Assembly (NCBI GenBank): GCA_000955795.1
Contig: JYOB01000002.1
Coordinates: forward strand, 173,682-237,681
Length of the DNA stretch: 64,000 nucleotides
DNA from: Burkholderiaceae bacterium 26
Lineage (GTDB): Bacteria; Pseudomonadota; Gammaproteobacteria; Burkholderiales; Burkholderiaceae
Reading direction: 5' to 3'
Part shown: piece by piece, positions 58,277 to 64,000 of the stretch
Layout: every line of letters begins with the position of its first letter
How positions within the stretch are numbered: the stretch's first letter is position 1
The notes under the pieces: generated by a model
Databases searched by the model: none
What the model saw: only the letters and a program-made list of their open reading frames with translations
Told to the model about the DNA's origin: nothing
Translations under genes and position numbers: made by a program

Positions 58277-59182
58277 ATGGCACACGTATTTGGTGGTGAG
58301 TGGACTGAGCAGAAGCTGGTGGCACTCAGAAAGTACCTTGAAGCGTATCGGAAAATATTCACTGCGAACGCTAAAGCAAGGTATTACCGCACGGTCTATA
58401 TCGACGCTTTCGCTGGCACGGGAGAGCGGAGCGACAAACCGCACATGCCACCAAACCAGTCGCTACTGGACGCGGTTGTGACAGAAGAACCTCTATCCAC
58501 GTTCCTGCACAAGGGTAGTGCTCGGATTGCTCTCGAGCTCAGTTCGCCATTCGATGAGTATGTATTTGTTGATAAGAATCCGGCTCATACAGCCGAGTTG
58601 TCAGCAATGGTCGAGCGAGATTTTCCACATCTGGTTGATCGGTGCAAAATCTATACAGCTGATGGTGCCGAGGTTCTCCACGAGCAACTGGCTTATGGCA
58701 AAGATTGGTCAAAGACGCGGGCGGTGCTGTTCCTTGATCCCTATGGGATGAGTATCCATTGGGATCTGATCGCACGGATAGCGAAGACCAAAGCAATCGA
58801 CATGTGGTTACTTTTCCCTTTGGGCCAAGGTATCAATCGATTGCTGAGCAAAGATCATCTTCCGATGCCAGCACACGAAGCAAAGTTGACGGCCGTGTTG
58901 GGCACGGATGCTTGGAAGCAGCGCTTCTATTCGACACACGTCCAAACGGACCTCTTCGGCGAAGAGCATTGCCAGAGTCACAAGACGGCAACGTTCGAGA
59001 ACATGATTTCCTTTCTAAAGGAAAGGTTGTCCACGGTCTTCGCGGGTGTCGCGCCCGACGTCATGCTGTTGGAGAATTCGAAGGGTAGTCCGCTCTATGC
59101 GTTGTGTTTCGCCGCGGGGAATCCCGCTGGTGCTCGCCCTGCGATCAGCATCGCTTCCGATCTGCTGAGAACCCGGCTATAG
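58277..59182 (+). CDS. tcmP: Three-Cys-motif partner protein TcmP
   Basis: A 301-residue protein with a methyltransferase-like core: [10 protein letters not shown] near the N-terminus and [15 protein letters not shown] further on. These belong to the TcmP family, defined by genetic linkage to three-cysteine proteins of the Gp37/Gp68 (DUF5131) type. The start MAHVFGGEW has GAGG upstream. The partner gene follows 26 bases after its stop. The reaction is unknown; links to phage and mobile elements suggest conflict or repair. Confidence 0.85.
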   Translation: MAHVFGGEWTEQKLVALRKYLEAYRKIFTANAKARYYRTVYIDAFAGTGERSDKPHMPPNQSLLDAVVTEEPLSTFLHKGSARIALELSSPFDEYVFVDKNPAHTAELSAMVERDFPHLVDRCKIYTADGAEVLHEQLAYGKDWSKTRAVLFLDPYGMSIHWDLIARIAKTKAIDMWLLFPLGQGINRLLSKDHLPMPAHEAKLTAVLGTDAWKQRFYSTHVQTDLFGEEHCQSHKTATFENMISFLKERLSTVFAGVAPDVMLLENSKGSPLYALCFAAGNPAGARPAISIASDLLRTRL

Positions 59183-59202
59183 TACTGGATGTTTACACAG
59201 TA
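59183..59202. promoter_or_regulatory. LexA (SOS) box upstream of the DUF5131 gene
   Basis: TACTGGATGTTTACACAGTA matches TACTG-N10-CAGTA exactly at both ends and differs from the CTGT-N8-ACAG core by one base. It begins right after the tcmP stop and ends six bases before the next ATG. This suggests that the downstream gene is induced by DNA damage from its own, nearly leaderless, promoter. Confidence 0.65.
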
Positions 59203-59208
59203 TTCATC

Positions 59209-59949
59209 ATGGCTGCCACGACTTCGATCGAATGGACCGAAATGACCTGGAATCCGGTAACGGGTTGCGTCAAGGTGAGCCAGGGCTGTAAGCACTGTTA
59301 TGCGGAGACGATGGCCAAGCGGCTCCATGCCATGGGTGCCGCTAGGTATAGCAATAAATTTGCACCAACGCTGCACTGGGACCTTGTCGATGTGCCGAGG
59401 CGCTGGAAGAAGCCCCGAACTGTGTTTGTGAATTCAATGAGTGATCTCTTCCAGGAAGATGTGCCACTCGAGTTCATCCAGGCGGTCTTCCAGACGATGG
59501 TCGAATGTCCACAGCATACTTTCCAGATTCTGACCAAGCGCGCCGAGCGTCTTCTCGAGTTGGCGACAAGTTTGCCCTGGCCGTCCAACGTGTGGATGGG
59601 AGTCAGTGTTGAAGACTCCCGCGTAGTCGACCGAATTCATTACTTAGCTGCCACTCCGGCGCAGACTAAATTCTTATCTTGCGAGCCCCTTATTGGTCCA
59701 CTCGAAGACCTCTGTCTGACAGGGATTGACTGGGTCATCGTTGGAGGCGAATCCGGCCAAGGCGCCAGGCCTATGGAGGAGGTTTGGGTGCAGTCCATTC
59801 GACGTCAATGTCGGAGCGCTCGCGTTGCTTTCTTCTTCAAGCAGTGGGGTGGGGTCCGCAAGGGTAAGAATGGCCGCCAGCTCAACGGGCGCACCTATGA
59901 TGAAATGCCGCGGAACAGGAAGGTGATTCCTATTCAGCCCGCAGCGTGA
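59209..59949 (+). CDS. Phage Gp37/Gp68-like (DUF5131) three-Cys protein
   Basis: A 246-residue protein. The opening [28 protein letters not shown] carries C-x6-C-x2-C (Cys 20, 27, 30), the three-cysteine motif that likely binds an iron-sulfur cluster, as in radical SAM-like enzymes. [15 protein letters not shown] and [15 protein letters not shown] are also family segments. It is paired with tcmP. Its expression is probably SOS-controlled (59183-59202). The substrate is unknown. Confidence 0.87.
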   Translation: MAATTSIEWTEMTWNPVTGCVKVSQGCKHCYAETMAKRLHAMGAARYSNKFAPTLHWDLVDVPRRWKKPRTVFVNSMSDLFQEDVPLEFIQAVFQTMVECPQHTFQILTKRAERLLELATSLPWPSNVWMGVSVEDSRVVDRIHYLAATPAQTKFLSCEPLIGPLEDLCLTGIDWVIVGGESGQGARPMEEVWVQSIRRQCRSARVAFFFKQWGGVRKGKNGRQLNGRTYDEMPRNRKVIPIQPAA

Positions 59950-60116
59950 CAACGATAGTTGTCTGCAAATGCGTTTTCTCGTTGCAGCGGGGGCGACTAT
60001 TCTTCGAGCTAGGGGGGCTTGAGTAGGGGGCTGATCGACGAGACGCCACCAGTTCAGGAAGCCTTGCGTTCGGCCCTGATCCTCCTCGTACGGTTCGCCT
60101 TCTTCTGAGATTCCCC

Positions 60117-60878
60117 GTGGATGATGACGCCGGTTACGACAAGGCTCTCGACGATTTCGCGTTGGACCAAATGGATGGCGCTCGCTGCATGAACAGCTCA
60201 GGACTCACACAACCGCTCATTCCGCTGCCGCTCCATACCGCCTTGGCTTGCCGCGGTTGGGCTCGGTATGTTGCAGAGGGTGTAGAAGGCGATTCTGTCC
60301 CGGCTGAACTCGACCGTCTAGGCAATCTGATTGGGGCTCGTGTTGAGGGCCGTGCCGGCGCACTCATGGAACTTATTCGTCCTCAAACCGCAAATGATGC
60401 GCATCCACGCTCGTTGAGCGCGCGTTACGGGATGGGCGAGTTTCCACTCCATGTTGAGCTTAGTCATAGACCTCGACCTTGTCGCTACATTCTTTTAGGT
60501 TGTATAGAGCCGGGGACGCTGAGCGTCCCCACGTTGCTGCTCGATTGGTGGTCCCTCGACTTTACGCACGAGGAACTCGATCTGCTCGGGAACGCGCCCA
60601 TTCTTGTTCGAACTGGTCGGCGCTCGTTCTATTCGACCATCCTGTCCTCTGATCGCGCCTTCCTTCGATACGATCCGGCATGCCTTGAGGCTGTTGACGA
60701 GCGAGGAGAGGCAGCCCTGGAGTTGGTCGAGCAACGGCTGGCTGCAGGCCTACCGGATGTTCACTATTGGCGCCGAGGCGATATCTTGATCATCGACAAC
60801 TGGCGCGTTTTGCACGGGCGCGGAGTGTCGGAGCTTGGCTCTGAACGGTGCCTTGCGAGGATGCTCATCAATGCCTAA
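60117..60878 (+). CDS. TauD/TfdA-like Fe(II)/2-oxoglutarate dioxygenase, possibly shortened at the N-terminus
   Basis: A 253-residue protein with features of the clavaminate synthase-like fold: SARYGMGEFPLHVE, HRPRPCRYILLGC, then GDILIIDNWRVLHGRG. Candidate iron ligands are H112-x-E114 and H233; the usual HxD is HxE here. A C-terminal arginine (RCLARML) could bind oxoglutarate. The start is GTG. In the preceding +1 frame, 60020-60106 encodes a helix (PPVQEALRSALILLVRF) that looks like the missing N-terminus, so a frameshift is possible. It overlaps the HEPN-like gene by eight bases. Confidence 0.65.
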   Translation: MDDDAGYDKALDDFALDQMDGARCMNSSGLTQPLIPLPLHTALACRGWARYVAEGVEGDSVPAELDRLGNLIGARVEGRAGALMELIRPQTANDAHPRSLSARYGMGEFPLHVELSHRPRPCRYILLGCIEPGTLSVPTLLLDWWSLDFTHEELDLLGNAPILVRTGRRSFYSTILSSDRAFLRYDPACLEAVDERGEAALELVEQRLAAGLPDVHYWRRGDILIIDNWRVLHGRGVSELGSERCLARMLINA

Positions 60879-61809
60879 CGACGTCTTCATTGCTATCAAC
60901 GGCGACGCACTTCATGGGAAGTCAACGGTTTATATCGGTCGAGCTCTTAGAAGAAAAGGAGACGGCGATCTTGATGAGTATCAGCTCTGGGCCTCACTCG
61001 CGTTGGAATTGCTAGGTAAGGCCGCGCTCGCACGCAAGCACCCGAGCCTTGTAGTCGATCCCACTCACTATCAGTCGTTGTTCGTTGCTGCCGGTATCAA
61101 TGTCACAACGGACGTAAAAACCATTACTGCAAAGACGCTATTCGAGCGCCTCGCACATTTGGTGCCTCGGTTTGATAAGGTCATTCAGAAATTCTGCCAG
61201 GACATTTCAGAGCGTCGCAACGCCGAGCTCCATTCTGCCGATATCCCGTTCCGGACCATGCGACTTGATGCTTGGGAGGCACGGTACTGGCATGCCTGCG
61301 ACACCATCCTTCAACACATGGGATCCTCGCTTGAACAATGGCTTGGCGCCGCAGATGCAAAAGCTCCGAGGCAACTACTTGATGAGGCGGCCAAAGCTCT
61401 CGTCGCAGCTGTACAACTGCGTGTTGCCGCAGCGAAGGAGCAATTTGGAACCCTGAAGAAGGCTGAACGGGAGCGCTTGGCGGCGGAAGCCGCCTTGAGG
61501 GAGCCGCAACATCAAGCCGCACTTTTCAAGGGTGGGTACGATGAAATCTGGAAGGAAGACTGCCCGGCTTGCAACTGTCGAGCCTTCATGACAGGAGAGC
61601 AGACCGGCGAGGATATCAATGAGGAGCGGGACGAGGACGCCATCTGGGAAATTGTCGATCGTGAATTTGTAGGCGAAGAATTTCGCTGCCCGACGTGTGA
61701 CCTAACGCTCATGGGAAGCGACGAGATCAATGCCGCTGGCATGAACTACATATACGAGGACCAGCAGGAACGCGAGATGGAGTATGAGCCGGATTACGGC
61801 AACGATTGA
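60871..61809 (+). CDS. HEPN-like protein with C-terminal zinc ribbon
   Basis: A 312-residue protein that I could not place in a named family. Residues about 35-150 are helical and contain R116-N-A-E-L-H121, the Rx4H signature of HEPN ribonucleases, preceded by ALELLGKAALA (a usual HEPN first helix). A coiled, charged linker follows (residues 170-215). The C-terminal part has CPAC (231-234) and CPTC (273-276), a zinc ribbon, and then an acidic tail. The ATG overlaps the dioxygenase stop. RNase activity is inferred. Confidence 0.6.
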   Translation: MPNDVFIAINGDALHGKSTVYIGRALRRKGDGDLDEYQLWASLALELLGKAALARKHPSLVVDPTHYQSLFVAAGINVTTDVKTITAKTLFERLAHLVPRFDKVIQKFCQDISERRNAELHSADIPFRTMRLDAWEARYWHACDTILQHMGSSLEQWLGAADAKAPRQLLDEAAKALVAAVQLRVAAAKEQFGTLKKAERERLAAEAALREPQHQAALFKGGYDEIWKEDCPACNCRAFMTGEQTGEDINEERDEDAIWEIVDREFVGEEFRCPTCDLTLMGSDEINAAGMNYIYEDQQEREMEYEPDYGND

Positions 61810-62128
61810 TTCGCGGATCTGCAGCGCGTTGCTGCATGAGCGCTGACAAGACAAACCGGAGGCCGGAAGATCTAAATCCATTAGCCTGGACGGGCGGTGA
61901 CAGTGAAGCGCGGTTTTTTCCATGCCAGGCAATGTGCACGACGCTACGCGTTCCGCGCGCCGCGATCAGCGCTCGCTAATTTCCCGCCGCATCGCGTAGT
62001 CGTAACGTTCACCCAAAAAATGGGTGAACGAGATCTCGATCACCTCGCCTTCAGCAGTGCTGGACGGGCCGGCGTGGAGGTGCTGAGCAAGCGCGGCCGC
62101 ATTCCCAGTTGGGAAAAGCTGTTCTTGC
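61810..62128. other. Right island edge, no supported gene
   Basis: About 320 bases. A perfect 10-bp hairpin CGTTCACCCA / TGGGTGAACG with loop AAAAA lies at 62006-62030 without a U-tract. Open frames across the region are out-of-frame shadows. The boundary between island and chromosome probably lies here, but no direct repeat matching the ssb side was recognised. Confidence 0.5.
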
Positions 62129-62668
62129 TCACGTCCCTGTGGGAACCGCGCCGAGGTCAGGTGGCCGAGCGGGCTGCTGCGGCAATATGGTCGATGCAGG
62201 ATTTGGAACATAGTAGAAAACCCAATCGGAATACTTCTTGAGCCGATTGAAATTCTCGAACGGTGCGCTGAAATTCGCCTGCCGGATCGGCTCGAGCTCC
62301 GAGCGACTGTGCAATCCCGCCACCCCCCCTTCTGGAGACATGAGCAGCGCCCAGTCGTTGCGTTGCGTGATGGGGTCGGGGTAGAGCGAGCGCAGGTAGC
62401 GTCGCGGTTGCGGGTAGCGCGGATCGCGCAGCAGCGCTTCCAGTGTCGGTGGGAAACGAGGTTGGCCAGGAGGCGTGGCATCCACGTACAGCTGCAATGC
62501 CCGACGATACTGGGCGCCCACATACAGTAACTGGTCCTCGGCTTCGCGACGGTCGGCGAGTGCTCCAATCCTCAGTGCTGACATACCCACCAGACCCAGT
62601 ATGGCGATGAAGATCAATAGCGCCAGCAACGCAAAGCCACGCTGGCCATGCCGGTTACTTGGCGTCAT
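62129..62668 (-). CDS. Type II secretion-like pseudopilin without Glu5
   Basis: A 179-residue prepilin-like protein. The leader ends GQRG and the hydrophobic helix FALLALLIFIAILGLVG follows. The residue that is Glu5 in most pilins is Ala here, as in GspK-type tip pseudopilins. The later segment (FPPTLEALLRDPRYPQPRRYLRSLYPDPIT) is common in small GspG/H-like proteins of these clusters. The ATG overlaps the stop of the preceding pseudopilin. It is the last gene of the cluster before the island. Confidence 0.75.
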   Translation of the reverse strand: MTPSNRHGQRGFALLALLIFIAILGLVGMSALRIGALADRREAEDQLLYVGAQYRRALQLYVDATPPGQPRFPPTLEALLRDPRYPQPRRYLRSLYPDPITQRNDWALLMSPEGGVAGLHSRSELEPIRQANFSAPFENFNRLKKYSDWVFYYVPNPASTILPQQPARPPDLGAVPTGT

Positions 62669-63072
62669 AGCGAACTGAACGGCGTGCCGTCCCGGGTCGT
62701 GCCTTGCGCACTACTATGCAAATCGTAAAGTTTACCCAGGTCGGGGTCGCTGGGCGCAATAACAGTCCAAGTTGCGTTGCTGTCAGTGATCGGATCGACG
62801 GGCAACGCATGGAGGTATCGCCTAGTCACCAACTCCTGCAAGTCCTCGGGATAGCGCCCGGTGTCACGGAAGTACTGATCGATGGTCTGACGCGTGATGC
62901 GCAGGTTCTCCTTCAGGACGGTTTCCTTGGAGGCGTCGACGCTACGGAAATAGCGAGGCAATGCCAGCGAAAGCAGCAAGGCTACGATGCTAAGCACCAC
63001 CAACAGTTCGATCAGCGTGAACCCTTTCGGCCGGTATCTCACGCGTTGGCACAGGATGGACTGGATCAGCAC
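62665..63072 (-). CDS. GspG-like pseudopilin
   Basis: A 135-residue protein starting at GTG. The prepilin peptidase site is [25 protein letters not shown], with Glu5 present. The pattern ETVLKENLRITRQTIDQYFRDTGRYPEDLQELV and DPIT is the usual GspG C-terminal part. It begins four bases after the previous gene stop and ends in an ATGA overlap with the next. Confidence 0.88.
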   Translation of the reverse strand: MLIQSILCQRVRYRPKGFTLIELLVVLSIVALLLSLALPRYFRSVDASKETVLKENLRITRQTIDQYFRDTGRYPEDLQELVTRRYLHALPVDPITDSNATWTVIAPSDPDLGKLYDLHSSAQGTTRDGTPFSSL

Positions 63073-63076
63073 GGGT

Positions 63077-63586
63077 TCACCAGCGGTTGTAGGGAATACC
63101 GTTCAAGCCCACGGTCGAGGAGCGTGAGTAGACATCGAAGACATCACGCCCTTCGGCGGGCGCATCGGGCTCGCTGTCGTAGCTGCGTCTGCCCCAGGTC
63201 TGTGCGTCGCTCAGTGTCGAATCGTGCACCATCGGATCTCTTGGAATGCGGCGCATGAAATAGATCTTGTGCTTCTCAGGATCGCGCGCGTCCTCGACCC
63301 CATCGACCAGCATTTCGAGCGTTGCAGGATAGCCGCTATCCCCAACAGAACGCACCATGCGTCCAGAGTCGTAGGCTTGCTTGTAGGCGTCGATGCCGCT
63401 GCGGATTTCACGAAGCGCCAGTCGGAGATCCTTTTCTCGCGTCCGCTGAACTTCTAATTGTGCGACGGGCAGCACGAGTACGGCCAGCACAGCAAGAATG
63501 GCTAGGGTGACAAGCAGTTCAATCAGGGTGAAGCCGGCTGGCCGACGATGAGATCGGGGCATCTGATTGGATCGTCCAAACCACAT
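63077..63586 (-). CDS. GspG-like pseudopilin
   Basis: A 169-residue protein. The processing site [25 protein letters not shown] has Glu5. The rest contains [18 protein letters not shown] and [18 protein letters not shown], typical of the GspG-like proteins of this cluster type. Start MWFGRSNQ is used; MPRSHRR at 63562 is a second choice. It lies 16 bases after the cohesin-domain gene. Confidence 0.85.
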   Translation of the reverse strand: MWFGRSNQMPRSHRRPAGFTLIELLVTLAILAVLAVLVLPVAQLEVQRTREKDLRLALREIRSGIDAYKQAYDSGRMVRSVGDSGYPATLEMLVDGVEDARDPEKHKIYFMRRIPRDPMVHDSTLSDAQTWGRRSYDSEPDAPAEGRDVFDVYSRSSTVGLNGIPYNRW

Positions 63587-63602
63587 TACATTCGTTTCCC
63601 GG

Positions 63603-64000
63603 TTACTGCGATCCGGCGGTGATCGCCAGCGTCTGAACTGACGTTGGCAACGGTACGGCAGAGCCATCGGATCCCGTGGCGGAAATCGATAGCACCTTCA
63701 ATTGGGTGGACCCAGTGGTTTTTAACGGCATGAACGTCAGCGACACCAGTGGGCCTTGCCCTGTTGCGCCGGCAGACGCGTTGGCAGTCCGTGTATCGCT
63801 GATGAATATCTGGCCGGTAGACGCATCCACCCGCTGCGAGAACGAGGTTTGAGTTCCATCCGCATTGAGCGCCGTACCCTCGGCGACGTTGACTAACTGC
63901 ATGACGGAGGGATCATAGCCCAACATCAATGTCGCGCTGCGCACGGGCTGCTGGGTGCTGAGAATCAGTTGCTGCTGGACGCTAGTTCCCGTTGCAGCTT
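63603..64000 (-). CDS. Cohesin-domain / secretin-like protein, C-terminal part (runs off the window)
   Basis: At least 131 codons are seen, with the start beyond 64000. The fold pattern [25 protein letters not shown] with [27 protein letters not shown] is that of a cohesin domain, found at the C-terminus of GspD-like proteins in some betaproteobacterial secretion clusters. Its place before two pseudopilins supports this. The secretin core itself is not visible, so it could also be a separate cohesin protein. Confidence 0.7.
   Translation of the reverse strand, partial: AATGTSVQQQLILSTQQPVRSATLMLGYDPSVMQLVNVAEGTALNADGTQTSFSQRVDASTGQIFISDTRTANASAGATGQGPLVSLTFMPLKTTGSTQLKVLSISATGSDGSAVPLPTSVQTLAITAGSQ

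Larger units (their letters stand above)
44928..61830. mobile_element. Putative integrative genomic island with a multi-recombinase module
   Basis: Between ssb and the pseudopilin cluster, content changes abruptly to recombinases, an Xre regulator, small unknown genes, a gene fragment and predicted defence systems. Coding here is visibly less GC-extreme than in the flanking housekeeping genes. The recombinase operon stands at the left end. Exact edges were not found: no long direct repeat or tRNA target was recognised, so both limits are approximate. The left limit is placed just after the ssb terminator and the right limit after the HEPN-like gene. Confidence 0.7.

Noticed and set aside
61897-62241. 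Plus-strand 114-codon frame at the right island edge
   Set aside because: It overlaps the end of the pseudopilin gene on the other strand and has no supported start or motif.
61966-62568. Minus-strand 200-codon frame overlapping the third pseudopilin
   Set aside because: It is an out-of-frame shadow of 62129-62668, rich in Arg/Ser/Cys as expected for such shadows.

Overview
The window reads as a stretch of a betaproteobacterial chromosome of the genus Ralstonia or a very close relative. The support is high-GC coding, the block ispE / tRNA-Gln / prs / rplY / pth, the block kdsD-kdsC-lptC-lptA-lptB-rpoN-hpf-ptsN-hprK-rapZ, and a gentisate-type nagK/maiA pair. Species cannot be named from the sequence alone.

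Layout. Bases 1-562 hold no gene but carry two diverged copies of a REP/MITE-like element in inverted orientation around a 7-bp tandem array. Bases 563-4743 (minus strand) are a nitrate ABC transporter (nrtA, nrtB, nrtD) with the ANTAR antiterminator nasT upstream. The nrtA leader contains a sigma54 -24/-12 promoter, two stem-loops with six-base loops and a terminator that overlaps the second of them, so NasT control can be read directly from the DNA. A 42-bp tandem repeat lies between nasT and that promoter. Bases 4892-44865 are mostly housekeeping genes: aromatic ring-cleavage product metabolism, ftsY, an M16 peptidase pair, rsmD, coaD, ferredoxin, pth, rplY (with a terminator-like hairpin in its leader), prs, tRNA-Gln, ispE, lolB, a TPR protein, mutM, a dynamin-like GTPase, mutY, rapZ, the PTS/sigma54 cluster, the LPS transport and Kdo genes, a Kef-type antiporter, apt, transporters, uvrA and ssb.

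From just after the ssb terminator (about 44930) to about 61810 the content changes to an accessory island. At its left end is a four-gene overlapping operon: three different tyrosine recombinases and a small coiled-coil protein. The cargo follows: an Xre regulator, small unknown genes including a Phd-like protein, a 5'-truncated chemotaxis receptor, a membrane-associated unknown protein, a three-gene nuclease / middle component / Rad50-like ATPase operon of the ABC-3C (Lamassu-like) defence type, a TcmP / DUF5131 pair with an SOS box, and an overlapping pair made of a TauD-like dioxygenase and a HEPN-like protein with a C-terminal zinc ribbon. The last pair is the best candidate here for an undescribed system. 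The ABC-3C operon has a 7-G tract between a promoter-proximal ATG and the reading frame, which may switch the nuclease on or off.

The right end (62129-64000, minus strand) is a type II secretion / pilus-like cluster: a protein with a cohesin-like region running off the window, two GspG-like pseudopilins and a third pseudopilin that lacks the usual Glu5. Starts were chosen from ribosome binding sites and family lengths. Family names come from recognising sequence, not from database searches.
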